Shown here one piece after another: positions 30,650 to 41,569 of a stretch of 64,000 nucleotides of DNA (its first letter is position 1; the number at the start of each line of letters is the position of its first letter). The DNA comes from Blasia pusilla (Eukaryota; Marchantiophyta; Marchantiopsida; Blasiales). The notes under the pieces are model-generated. The model was not told where the DNA came from and did not search any database. It saw only the letters and a program-made list of their open reading frames with translations. The stretch spans positions 42,346,001 through 42,410,000 of the forward strand of contig CM114273.1 of assembly GCA_050084515.1 (NCBI GenBank), in the 5' to 3' direction. The position numbers were made by a program, and so were the translations under genes.

Positions 30650-31696
30650 ATTGCATCGGTCACAGGATGAGTGTGGGAGCCAACATGAACTGCCAACCTT
30701 GTGTACTCTACGTGGAGCCCAAGTCGTGGACAATGAAAAATATGTATGCAAGACACGCTCCAATGGAGAAGGGGGATGCCTGACAAAGAGGACGTCGATG
30801 GCCTCCCGGCGGTATGGTGGCACCGACCTCGTATGGAGTTTCTGCATTCTTGGGGGGGAATTGCAACGTATTGACTGGCCGTTGCGCTCTAGATACGGGC
30901 ATGCTGAACTTCTACACTCCAAGGCTCCAACGAATTGGCGGCGGGAGACAATCCAAGGACCATCTGGAATTGAAGCACTAGTCCGTTGAAGCCTGCACCA
31001 TCGATGACAATCAGACTTTCTGTCCATACCCTTCAGGCGTTCTCCATCTTTCTTTTGAGCAGAAGCAGCAAGTGGAGGCAACTAAAAAATGCAATTACCA
31101 TTGTACGTGGGCGGCAGCTCATCGACAAGAATGTGCTTGAACATTTTCAAGGCCAGAGACAAAAGCAAACTATTGCCTGATACTCGCAAGAGGAACGAGT
31201 AGGTGGACAGAGGGCCCGCTTGGTGTCCGACATATCCACTGAGGTTGATAACATCCGGAATCTCTTCAGGAAGAACAACATTGTTACGAGCGTGTGAAGT
31301 TGAAGTCGAAGCCGGATCTACTGAGCTAGGAGTTGCAAACGTAGCGCTCGGAGCACTAGGAAATTCTCGACCGTCTACTTGGGAAACAGACGAATTCAGG
31401 GACAGGCCGTAAACTCTGTATTGACCATTGGCTAGAGGTAGGAGATTCCATACTTTACAGTCTGCAGTCATTGGCTGGATTGTCTCACCTATTATGTCCT
31501 CCGTACCTTCCAGCCTAACATCCTTGGATACAAAGATGGTTCCAATTTTGAGAAGAAATCGAAGAGAGAGAACATTTTCATCCACTGCTATGAAAGACTC
31601 ACGAGCTTGCGGTCGAAAGATTTCTGATTGAGGAAGGGCCGCCAGATGACTGCCATAAGTGAGCTTCACATAATTATCCATTCCCAGGAAATTCAT
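30650..31696 (-). pseudogene. T3 N-terminal region with zinc domain
   Basis: The start at ATG 31696 (MNFLGMDNYVKL) agrees with T4, which starts at the inner ATG. A globular N-terminus (QARESFIAVDENVLSLRFLL) is followed by an S/T/P-rich stretch and the Cys/His domain (CRSSACPYLERN, then HVGSHTHPV). Breaks: TAG at 31082-31084 where T4 has GAG, and a 1-bp loss near 30885 that shifts the frame through the second half of the zinc domain. Confidence 0.65.
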
Positions 31697-31721
31697 ACGG
31701 GAGGAGAGTGAGAATGGAAAA

Positions 31722-31763
31722 GAGAATCAGAATCAGAATCAGAATCAGAATCAGAATCAGAAT
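31722..31763 (-). repeat. Hexamer microsatellite before T3
   Basis: About six tandem copies of AGAATC lie just upstream of the T3 start. T4 has the related ATTCTC/CTCATT repeat at the same place (61226-61248). Confidence 0.75.
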
Positions 31764-31768
31764 TTTTA

Positions 31769-31775
31769 ATTTATA
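31769..31775 (-). promoter_or_regulatory. TATA box of gene T3
   Basis: The minus strand reads ACTATAAATTA, 73-79 bp before the T3 start codon. T4 has the same word at 61215-61221 in the same context (TCCTATTCACTATAAATTA). Confidence 0.6.
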
Positions 31776-32764
31776 GTGAATAGGAAAATAGATACTTCTG
31801 ACATAATTTCACTGACAAGATGAAGTTTGGTAGGTGAAATTTTTTGACACAATGGGTTCGATTCTATTGCAACAGATTCAATTACCGGATTTGGGAAGCA
31901 AAGACGTGGGTTGCGAAGCACACTTCATTTTGTTGGAACCCGTCGGAGTCTAGGTAACTCAACAATTAACCCAAGCTAAGTGAAGCGTGCAACCCGTCGG
32001 CTTCGGACGGGTTGCACGCTTCTGCCTTACCTTCAAACGCAAACATGGTCCAAGCTGGCAACCCGTCGCTCTCCGACTAGTTTCTTGGATACCGCTCCTT
32101 CTTGCCCGAAGATGGCGGAGGCTTGCAACCCTTCGACATCAGACGGGTTGCCCAATTATCTCACGGTGTAACACTTATATGAAGGAAGCGTGCAAACCGT
32201 CTGTTCCCGACGAGTTCCGCGGGTGCCGCACCTTCTTGCCCAAAGACGGCGAGGCGTGCAACCGACGGATTGCGCAAGGGCCTCGCCTTAATTCGCTTAC
32301 TTGAAGAAAGCATGCAACTTGTCGGCCTCTGACGAGTTGCGCGGGAAGCCCGCGTTGTTAACCCTTGACGAGGGAAGGGTGCAACCCAACGGTCTCCAAC
32401 GGGTTGCGCGGGTACGTCCCGTTCTTGTCCGAAGACGGAAGAGGCGCGCAACCTGTCGGTCTCCGACGGGTTGCGCGGGTACCTCGCGTTCTTGTCCGAA
32501 GACGGCGGAGGCGCTCAACCTGTCGGTCTCCGATGGGTTTCTCGCGCACCTCGCGTTATCTTCCTAGGACAGCAGAGGCGTGCAACCTATCGCTCTCCGA
32601 CGGGTTGCTCACGCACCTCGCATTATCTTCCCATGACGGCGGAGGCGCGCAACCTATCGGACTCCGACAGGTTGCCATTTTTCATGTCCGGACTTTTGTA
32701 ACGGCCGGCACGTTGCCGTCGAAAGGACGACGGGACCCAACGGTCAGCCCAACGGCTAGAAAAG
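31776..32764. repeat. T3-P3 bidirectional spacer with palindromes
   Basis: About 1 kb between the two TATA boxes. It holds at least twelve palindromes, clustered at 31983-32690. One at 31983-32021 has perfect 16-bp arms around seven bases. Flanks repeat words such as CTTGTCCGAAGACGG and CTCGCGTTATC. Frames seen here are only translations of the repeats. The matching spacer in P4-T4 is 60276-61214. Confidence 0.75.
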
Positions 32765-32772
32765 TATAAATA
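32765..32772 (+). promoter_or_regulatory. TATA box of gene P3
   Basis: AAAGTATAAATAGGGTAGAA lies in a block conserved before P2 and P4 (AACGGCTAGAAAAGTATAAA). The start codon is about 260 bp downstream. Confidence 0.68.
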
Positions 32773-33030
32773 GGGTAGAAATCGCTCATTTCCGCTTTCT
32801 CATTTTGCGATCTCCATTCCTCTCCCGCGCAGCAGCTCATAAGATACCAAGGGGCGTTTCACACGGCAAGTCATCGCGAGACGATACGAGGGAACGAGAG
32901 CGAGACGGTTTGACCAAACAAGAGCAAGACAGTTCGACTGAACGATTGCGAGACGATTTGAGCTACCCATCAAGGCGACTCATCTCGACATCAGCAAGGC
33001 GATTGATCAAGCGATTCATCGTGGACATAG

Positions 33031-33681
33031 GTGGAGGCATTTCCAGGAAAAATGACAAGGAAAAAAGCTCAAGCAACTAAGGTTGGGAGCTTCACTCCAA
33101 AGTCCATTAGGACTCCTGCGTCAGCATCTCCAGGGCCTCGTTCGGCAAATGAGATTAGGCAGCAGGAAATCGAGGAGCGGGAAAGGGAAGCGGAGATGCA
33201 CAACCATGAGCTTCTTGCGAGATGTGTACAAGAGGCACTTGATAAACAGAACGCAGAGGCTGAGATGTCGCAGGCCTTGAAGAAAAGGATCGCCGACGAA
33301 AAGAGAGAAAAGAAGTGTCTGGACGCGTTAGTGAGGAGAGCAGAATTGGCTAAAGCAAGGAGGGAAAAAGAAATAGCCATTGACGACAGCCCTGCCCGTC
33401 CAACCAAAAGTGTTGAGATGCGGGAAATATCCTTGATGAAGTCCGGGGACACAATCAACATAGCGGAAACGCCAGAAGTTCAAATCACGGACGATGAGGT
33501 AATGAGGACCGCCAGCGTGGAGATGGTGGACATTGCCGAAGAAGCAAGAGAGCGGTCATTCTCGTCTCCAAGCCCGGCGGAAGAAATCGACCTCTATCGG
33601 ATCGACGAGTTCCCACTGGACTTGCCAGCTGCTATTTCAGACAATTTGGCTGGTCAAGAAACCGACCCAATCTTCAAGCGG
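33031..33681 (+). pseudogene. P3 exon 1: coiled-coil N-terminus
   Basis: Open from ATG 33031 (MEAFPGKMTRKK) to the GTAAGA donor at 33682; the inner ATG at 33052 is the one shared by all copies. Coiled coil spans about residues 40-120 (EIEEREREAEMHNHELLARC). Then a charged linker, EEIDLYRIDEFPLDLPA, and DPIFKR at the donor. It is intact here, but the downstream exons are broken. Confidence 0.68.
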
Positions 33682-33776
33682 GTAAGAGTGGATCTGGGTT
33701 TTTTGAATTATGTGAAGGCCCATCTTGCAATTCATTGGCAATTCAGTGTAGCTTATTGATCTTGTCCGGTTCGGCG

Positions 33777-34243
33777 GTGCTAAAGCGGATGCTTGGTGGA
33801 GGCCCAACGCCCGAGAATTCCACTCTGCCAATTGCGGACAATGGAATACGTCCGCGGAATTCAGTCCGACGAGGATATCGCGAAGCTCAAACAATCGGCG
33901 GCGACAACATCCTACGTCGACAGCTTCCCTCCCTTGTATGTTCAACTTTCAACGAGCATGGAACCCAACCCCTGGTTATGGAGGAGGACTTGGAAAAGCT
34001 CGACACATTCATGAGGATGAGAGACCAGGATTTCACAAGGCAAGTAGAGGGCACGGAATTCAGCTGGATGAGGAATCTGCATTTCTTCATGTGGGATGGA
34101 AATCACAGGTTCATGGTGTGGACAAAGTTAACAGAGGAGCGCCCAAACTCCTTGGAGGCACATTTTTGCGTGAAGGCAGTGGTCCTTCATCCATACCCTC
34201 ATCACATGGCAACGGTGGAGATGGCCATGCATGCCATGAACAC
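33777..34243 (+). pseudogene. P3 exon 2: ParB-like domain
   Basis: It matches P2 exon 2 and P4 exon 2, with IPLCQLRTMEYVRG, FFMWDGNHRFMVW and HHMATVEMAMHAMN before a GTAAGT donor. The acceptor that reads TGACAG in P4 is TCGGCG here. About 5 bp are missing near 33800 and one near 33945, so the frame shifts twice. DGNHR, the part most like the ParB/sulfiredoxin nucleotide-binding box, is kept. Confidence 0.6.
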
Positions 34244-34924
34244 GTAAGTTTCTTCTTGCTGCAAACCTTCGGACTCCGACAAGTTTTTTGGGTCGCCAAT
34301 GTTGTTGGGATGCTTTTGGCCAAACGTAACTCGTCGGACTCCGACGAGTTGCTCGATTGATGAATGGGTTAGGATGTTTTTGGCCGAAAGCAACTCGTCG
34401 GAGTCCGACGAGTTGATCGACTCGCCGCCTTTTCAGGATGTTTTTTGAAGAAAGGAACTCGTCGAACTCTGACGAGTTGTTCGACTGACCACAGGTTTAG
34501 TATGTTTTTGACCCAAAGCAACTCATCGGAGTCCGACGGGTTGCTTGACTCGAAGCTGTTTAGAGGTTTTTTTTAATGTTTTTGGCCGAAAGCAACTCGT
34601 CGGAGTCCGACGGGTTGCATTCGGAAGTTGGAAGCTACCCTTTTCGCGTCAAATTGCAGCTTTCCATGCAATTGCGCAACCTGTCGGACTCCGAAGGGTT
34701 GCTATGTTCATGTTTGATACGGACTATCTGACAACCAGTCGGAGTCCGACGGGTTGAAACCAGGCATTCACAAATGTGAATGCAATCCGTCGGACCCAGA
34801 CGGGTTGCATCATTTAGCTCGTTGCTAGAATCCGACCTTGAGTTGTGACGACCCGTCGGAGTCCGAAGGGTTGCAGGAACCCATGTAACTTACAAATTTT
34901 CTGAAATTGAGTCTGGATGTGCCG
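34244..34924 (+). repeat. P3 intron 2 with palindromes
   Basis: Palindromes of both arm types: CAACTCGTCGG-type units near 34325-34600 with the TTTTTGGCCGAAAGCAACTC link, and CCC/GGG-type units toward the 3' end. The acceptor reads GTGCCG instead of the GTGCAG of other copies, so correct splicing would fail. Confidence 0.7.
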
Positions 34925-36957
34925 GATTGTATCGGAGGGGAATGTCACCCACCACTGGATCCAGAATTGCGATCGGGTGAAGAAGGTGCTTACGACGCAC
35001 CCGGCAGAGTACAAGGGTTCTTGGCGACATACTGGTAAATCAGATGCTTGCAAAGGGTGCAGATAAAAAAAAGAAGACTTGGGCAAATAAGTTTATTTCC
35101 CAAGATGCGTGCCCGTAACAATCCTATCTTTGGTCGAAGATACATGCCGAAGAAGAAAGCACTTGCTTTGGACCGAGTGGAGCGGAGGGAGAAAGTATCT
35201 GGGTCTGAGCGTGCGAAATTCATCCAAGCTGCAGTATCTACATCCACGAAATACACGGCAAGCAAGATGCAGCGCTATATCAGCATTCTCAACCCCGAAC
35301 TTGGTCCGGAGTTTTACAAGGAGCTGAAGGCGATTATCAAGCGCCAGCGGACAAGGGATGAAGATCCGCAAGGTCAGATTGGGGAGAAAGTGTCCCTGGA
35401 TCGCGTGCATCGGTTTGCGTTTTCCGGAATAAGCGAGTTTAGGAGGATCCGACTGATGAAAATAAGTCTCGAGGGCACAGAGGTCCAGAAGAGAGCGGCA
35501 CACCATCCTCCAGGTGTGTGTGATCCAGTGATCTCCCACTGGCTCCGCGAATGGTCGTTCTAGGACGCGTTGCGGGTTATCGGGAAGTCTGTGCTGGACG
35601 GTCTCCAAGCGGAACTCAAAAGATTAGAGCCCATTCCGGATGAAGCAAACCTGGAAAGTGCTGTAGATTTTGAGGTTTGGCTTGATGACATCCGGGACAA
35701 GCCCATCAAAAACCCAGGATTCAAGACAATGTTCAAGGTTTGCGTCCTCCCTCAGGCAGACCTTGACGAAGAAATTGAGGGGAACAAACGGGATCAAGCA
35801 AAGAAGAAGCGAGATCTTCAAGAGCAGGCGGCCGATTCAGTTCGACTAAGAGCTGCCGAACGGATGGTCTTCAGGTACCTCGTGCATTGTTAGAATGCAG
35901 GTACCTGGGGAAAAATACCGGAAACCTTGAAATTGTGGGCTTGGCCGCCTGATGGAGAGACATTCTCCATGTACGACACAGACATGGCTCAGCACATATC
36001 CGATTGGGAGGTGGAGAATTGCCCGATTTGGCTAGACTTCAACGACCCTGAAGACATCACCGAGAAAGATTTACGCGTGATTCATGATGGAGTGGCCTCA
36101 GGACGGGACGACATCTCCAATTTTGTGCAACGTGAAGACTTCTTCGGAGGAGATGCAGAAGAGCAAGCCCTCAAATAGCTGAGTTGGCTTCAAAGGTCCG
36201 CACAGCCAAAGACAAATCCACATCGGGTCTCAAAGGCAAGGTGAGGGGAGGGAAGAATTCCGAGGCCGAGTCTTCCCAAAGAGAGGCTGAATATTCAAGG
36301 CCAGAGGCGGAATCGTCTAGGCGAGCGGGGAGAGAGGGTCGGACCAGGTCCTCCGCCAAAAAAACCCCACCAGAGTCTGAGGTCATAGAGACCCCGACAA
36401 GCCGTCCGCAGACTCGGGAGAAGCGGAAGCGAGAGGTGCTAGGGTTGTCCCAAGGAGACTACATTCCATCATCCTTGGGAAGACATAGAGAAAAAATGAC
36501 CCGGACAAGCGTCCTCCTTGAGTTCACTAATTTACTGGATGAGCTGAAAAGTTTCAGTTCTCAAGCGTCGACACCCGCCATTGATAAATTGACAACGCTG
36601 GGATGGAAGCTTCAACGAAACGGGCACGCTTCCTGGACGGTGAATGGAATGGTCGAAGAGGTGGCGGTGGATCTATTGATTGTTGATCTGCCCTCGGGGT
36701 TGCAATTGTGGGACGAGAATCCGTCGGATGGGATACCTGACTGGAATGTTCCCCTCTCTTATGACCAGATCACGCTATTGTTCTCCTTTGCAGACGCTTA
36801 TCTGAGTGACAAGGGTTGCTTCTTAGTGTTGACAAGAGGGAGCGAGGACAAACTTTTCAACCTCCAGTGCGTCAAGAGGTCATTGAAGTGGAGGACGGCG
36901 CAATCGTGGATCATCAAGAACGAGTACCCACTCCGATCCGCGATGAGTCAGATTCGG
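34925..36957 (+). pseudogene. P3 exon 3: middle region and DPPY-like part of methyltransferase domain
   Basis: Motifs: ERAKFIQAAVSTSTKY, KMQRYISILNPELGPEFYKE, HHPPGVCDPVISHWLREWSF, FSMYDTDMAQHISDWEVENC, a charged linker, SLGRHREKMTRTSVLLEFTN, and then VAVDLLIVDLPSGLQLW and FSFADAYLSDKGCFLVL. The last part aligns in order with motif IV to VI of amino-methyltransferases (DPPY strand, following helix, CFLVL strand). The aromatic Y/W/F of DPPY is absent. Breaks: TAG at 35561-35563, TAG at 35891-35893 and a 1-bp loss near 36175. It ends at a GTAAGG donor (36958). Confidence 0.68.
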
Positions 36958-37429
36958 GTAAGGCTCTATTCCTGTCTCCAGATACTATATCTCCGTTGTT
37001 TTTGTCTGTGAGCAACCTGTCGGAAGGCGATAGGTTGCTGGCTTAGAGCACCCCATGCTTGGCTGAGAACAACCCGTCGCTTCCCGACGGGTTGCATCTT
37101 TCCCAGAAACACAGGGGAAACGCCGGTGTACCTGCAACCCGTCAGAACGCGACGGGTTGCAGTTGCTTATGGTTTTTCCCTGTGTTTCCGGAAAGGTGCA
37201 ACCCGTCGAAAAGCGACGGGTCGCTCTCAGCCAAGCATGGGCTGCTCTAAGCCAGCAAGCCGTCGCCTTCCGACGGGTTGGTCATGGACAAAACAACCCG
37301 TCGGACTCCGATAGGTTGCTCCAATGTTAGTATTTGAAAAAAGTTCTCTAGGGTCAAGCGGAGTTCTTTGGTGACGTGTTGCACATTATGCCAAGTTGCT
37401 GACATTCTTTCCAACGTGCTTCTTTACAG
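36958..37429 (+). repeat. P3 intron 3: nested palindrome foldback
   Basis: Intron between GTAAGG and TTTACAG. 37013-37116 and 37178-37280 are approximate reverse complements of each other (about 103-nt arms). Each arm contains two palindromes, and another palindrome fills the 61-nt loop. No coding sequence. Confidence 0.8.
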
Positions 37430-37942
37430 ATGAACCACTCCTACGTTTACTGCTTCGTTCGGCCCGAGCACAATTTCCAGGTGTTCAAGATCCAGGATCC
37501 TGTGGATCTATGCTCAGATGGGTACAGCTTAGATAGTTTGTACAATTCCCCCCCGGGAATTTACATGCAAGATGGTACCCCACTTCTTGGAGGAAGGAAA
37601 AAATCGCCAGCCCTGATGCAAATGCTCATCGAGCTTTGCTCAAGGCCGGGTGACTTGGTGTTCGACTTAGTGGGACATTTAGGGGCGAGTAGCAAAGGCA
37701 CCTGGCAGAGTGGTAGGAACATTTTTTTCCTCGAGGGAAGGCAGGAACTGTTTGACCTTTGCAAGGAGGCAAAGGCAGAATACAAAAGGCTCGTTGGGGC
37801 GTACAACTCTCCATTGAAATCGAGAGCTCCGGTTCCAGACCCACCATTGGTAGTGACACCATCGTCACTTCCAAAAATTCCGAAAATCGAGAGGGCAAGG
37901 CCGAAAGTAATCTTGCAAGAGCTCTCGTACGATCACGAGTGA
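37430..37942 (+). pseudogene. P3 exon 4: SAM-binding region of methyltransferase-like domain
   Basis: The exon is open from the acceptor to TGA 37940-37942. It reads MNHSYVYCFVRPEHNFQVFK, a Tyr/Ser loop, LIELCSRPGDLVFDLVGHLG and GRNIFFLEGRQELFDLCKEA, then a Pro-rich acidic tail. In family terms this is motif X, I and II after the motif IV exon, the order of beta-class (RsrI-like) amino-methyltransferases. G-H-L-G replaces the G-L-S-G of other copies. The stop overlaps a possible donor (CACGA/GTGAGT), so an alternative splice to Q is possible. Confidence 0.7.
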
Positions 37943-38380
37943 GTTCAAAGAACTCATGGCCCCAGCTTGAGTGCAGCGTTTGGAGTAGGGAGTTATTTGA
38001 TGATGAGGCAAAAGATTTCATAGAATAGATCAAATGTACAGTTCCGAGCTTTTTTCGGATGTAATAAAGAAGAAGATTTTTTCGAACGATGGTAGTGCTT
38101 CTAAAAGTTTGCTGAACATTTTTTTATGTCTTTTCGAATGTGATCGTCTATGTACTCCACGGACTTCTATTTTGCAACCCGTCGGCTTTCTCCTGCTTGC
38201 AACTTTTCACTTTTTGACCACTGCACCTTTTTACCACTTCCAGGCAACCTGTCGGATTCGACGAGTTGCCGATCGACTCTTTCCTGTTGGTCCAACTTAA
38301 GAGGCGTCGGCGGGCTTCTTCACTTTGGCACCTTCCCCTCAACTCGTAAAAGAAGGCGTAGGCTTCTTTTCTTCTCTCAG

Positions 38381-38702
38381 ACGTGTTGGATTCCTACTAC
38401 CTGTGGGATTGCCATCATGGTATTACCAAGGATGGAGCACATATTGATATTGGATGGGTGTCACATTACAGAGCGTACAAGATATACTGCCGAGGAAGGC
38501 GGTGGGACTTAAATCAGGTTACATGGGACCGTTATGGTGTACCTAGGGGGGGCCAAGGCTCTCGAATTCGCCAACATTTTGGATCCCGGTCTACAATCGG
38601 CCAGAGGAGCCACTTGTATCCCAGGACATTCTTTTTGTACTGGAACCTAGGAGAGTAAGGAGTAAATTTGTAGATGACGAGGCAGAAGAAATCATAGACT
38701 AG
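38381..38702 (+). pseudogene. P3 unit: downstream frame Q, second exon
   Basis: After a TCTCAG acceptor it reads LDSYYLWDCHHGITKDGAHI, DIGWVSHYRAYKIYCRGRRW, and VTWDRYGVPRG. Two extra bases near 38553 shift the frame; the conserved ending RSKFVDDEAEEIID with TAG 38700-38702 is in the other frame. The first Q exon, seen in P5 as MSDLTVADRDFQ, is degraded here. The domain is not recognised. It recurs 3' of P1, P2, P3 and P5. Confidence 0.5.
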
Positions 38703-39294
38703 GTCAAATATATATTTATGAGGTTCCTTCGGAGGTAATAAAGGACAAGATTTTTTCAATCGATAATGGTGTTTGTAAAAGTTTGCTGGAAATTTTTTTG
38801 GACTCGTGGATTGTGTTCTTTTAGCTACTCATAATGACAATCTTGCAACCCGTATGATTCCAACGGGTTGCAACTTTAAGCTTTTTGCCCACTCCAAGTT
38901 TTTAGCCATTTCCAGGCAAGCTGTCGGATTCCGACAAGTTGGCTGCTTGAGTGATCGGACTCTTTCCCTGTAAGACCAACTTATGACGCATTGTGGCAGG
39001 CTTCTTAACTTTTGGCTCGTTCTCCTACATTCGTCAAACCAGTTGTAGACTTCTTTTCTTGTCTAAGATGTGCAGGATTCCTACTACCTGTCGGATTGCC
39101 ATTTTGGATTCCCAACCTGTTGTGAAAGGGAATCACTTATCAAAATCTTTCCTTTCTTATGGTGAGCTTGCTTGCAAGGGGTGCAAGCCATCTGATTCCG
39201 ATGGGTTGCAAGAGTTGCAACCTATAAAATTCCGACGGGTTGGGAGGATCTGAATGAAGGGACATCACTTCCTCTTTACTGCAGATAGCTAACA
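38703..39294 (+). repeat. P3 downstream flank with palindromes
   Basis: This matches 1-341 and the minus strand of 5036-5218. It includes degenerate palindromes near 38845-38870, 38918-38942 and 39180-39240. No conserved frame. Confidence 0.5.
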
Positions 39295-40477
39295 ATCTTT
39301 TGGTTCAATTATCGTCTCATGTGTTCACATTTCACAAAGTTGGTCTTGAGCAAACTCCACTCATAACCAACAGAAAGTTGGTTATGAGGCAATTCAGGGA
39401 AGGCCATGATGCAGGCAACAATCCCTGCAAAAAGAGAGGTTGGCATCGTACTGATACGCATCCGGGTGGTCCTCCAACAAAAATACCCATGGGCATGTCT
39501 ACGTCTGAGCGTGCTAAGTTCATCCAAGATGCACTATCTACAGCTACAAAGTACACTGCAAGCAAGATGCAGCGCTACATCGCCATTCTCAACCCCGAAC
39601 TTGGCCGAGATTTCTACAAGGAGCTGAAGGCGATAATCAAGCGTCAGCGGAAGAGGGATGAAGATCCAAAGGGTTGGATTGGGGAGAAAGTGTCTCTCGA
39701 CCGCGACCATACATTTGCCTTGTCTGGAATTTTGGAATTCAGGAGAATCCGACTGATGAAAATCAGTCTCGAGGGCACAGAGGCCCAAAAGAGGGCGGCA
39801 CACCATCCTCCGGGTGTCTATGATCCAGTGATCTCCCACAAGCTCCGTGAATGGTCCTTCTGGGACGCGTTGCGGCTTCTCAGGAAGTCCATGCTCGTGG
39901 GTCTCCAAGCGGAGCCGAAAAAAATAGAGCATGTTCCGAAGGAAGCAAACCTGGAGAGTGTTGAAGATTTCAAACTTTGGCTTGATGACATCCAGAAATG
40001 CCCATGAAAAACCCAGGCTTCATGACAATGTTCAAGAATCACATCCTCCCTCAGGCAGACCTGGATGAAGAAATGGAGGCAAAGAAATGGAAATTTGCAA
40101 AGAAGAAGCGAGATCTTCAAGAGCAAGCGGCGGATGCATCTCGACAAACGGATGGTGTTCAAGTACCTCATCCATTGTAAGAATGCAGATACCTTGCAGA
40201 AAATACTGGCAGCCTGCAAATTGTGGGCTTCTCCGCCTGATGGAGAGGCATTTTCCATGTATGACATGGAGATGGCTCAAAGCATGTCCGACTGGGAGGT
40301 GGAGAATTTCCCGATCTGGTTGGACTTCAACGACCCCGAGGACATCACCGAAAAAAAAATCTTTGATGGGTGTATGATGCAGTGGCCACAGGTAGGGACA
40401 ACATTCCGAATTTCGTGCAACATCCTGAAGACTTTTTCAAAGTAGATACAGAGGAGCAAGCCCTCAAGACAGCGGAG
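39295..40477 (+). pseudogene. P7: partial exon 3 joined to flank repeat
   Basis: 39295-39490 is the K flank (also at 4902-5030 and 56071-56100, sharing GGTGGTCCTCCAACAAAAAT). From about 39495 exon 3 of P begins mid-domain (TSERAKFIQDALSTATKY) and continues to WEVENFPIWLDFNDPEDI and EEQALKTAE, ending at 40477 where element C begins. An 18-bp deletion and frame break occur near 40000. Exons 1, 2 and 4 and the methyltransferase part are missing. Confidence 0.6.
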
Positions 40478-41400
40478 TATGCAAAGACATCCAAATACTC
40501 AAACAATAGTCTTTTATATTTTATAAGTGTGGTGGGAAACAAATCCGCCGAAAGGCGTAGAGACTTTTGATCTGCAATAACGACCTGGACGTAGTCCTGC
40601 TCCTGAACCATGTTCTCTGTAAACTAGAAGGTGCTATGACCTAGCTTCTCTTCCTCTCGAGTCGACCTTGGCTTGGAGGGTACCGACTCCTCGTCTATTT
40701 CATAACATTCTAAATAATACACCTGCGACGAGGACTCCGTAGCGGTGGTGTTGTCTTGATCTGACGTATAGCCGTCGTCATTCGGTGGCGTCTCTCCTTG
40801 GGGTGGTCAAGATTTCCACGACAGCTTGATGAGCCGCTTCGAGACCTGATTCGGCGCCTGGAACGTGAAACGTCGCCTTTTCCAATCTGTAGTCACCCTC
40901 GCCATACGGCCGGGGTCTTCCGATGAGCAAAGGATAGCCCGTCGCGGTCGGGTCGCAAGACTAAGTAGTCCAACGAAACAACACCCCGAGCATGGTCGGA
41001 ATTTGCGTGAGTGTCAGGGTCTCTTCGGGATTGATCCCAAACCGCAAATACTTGTCTGTGGGCTCGTACACCGTGTACCCTAGGGCCCGAGCTGTTTGCT
41101 CCGTCATAATATTGATTCCGCTTCCAGAATCAATGGGGACCTTCTTAATAGTATGGCCCTCAATTTCCACCTCCACTTCTGGGGCTCCCAAGTCTTCTAC
41201 TTTGATACGGAACAAATCCACCATTGGGAGATGCTTCGCCGACTTCCTGGGTCTTTTGCGGCTGATTTTCCACTGCTGCAAAATTTTTCCGTATATTGGG
41301 TTATCCATTAGCAACTGTAGTAGGGTTATGTTGGCCGGGGTTGACGCCAAGTCCCTTAGTAAATCGTAAGCTTCTAGGACCAGCGGTGATGTCGCCATGG
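40478..41400 (-). pseudogene. Element C protease region and start of RT
   Basis: One open frame (41398-40961) reads MATSPLVLEAYDLLRDLAST and later VPIDSGSGINIMTEQ, the retropepsin active site, followed by a frame break near 40985. The C-terminal partner strand region is degraded. The RT start (SADLFPTTLIKYKRLLFEYL) lies at 40545-40480. Confidence 0.75.
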
Positions 41401-41569
41401 CTTGGACGGTCGTACTTGGTTTGGCCTTTGTCTTCTATGGGGTCTGTTTCCCCTCTCGTTCCTGGTCCTCACGAACTTGAGCACGAACCTGGTCCTCTAC
41501 ATCCTGATGGAAGTATTTCGGATGACTTCGGTCAAAGGCCGGGTCCACATCGCTTTGAGGATGGCCTTC

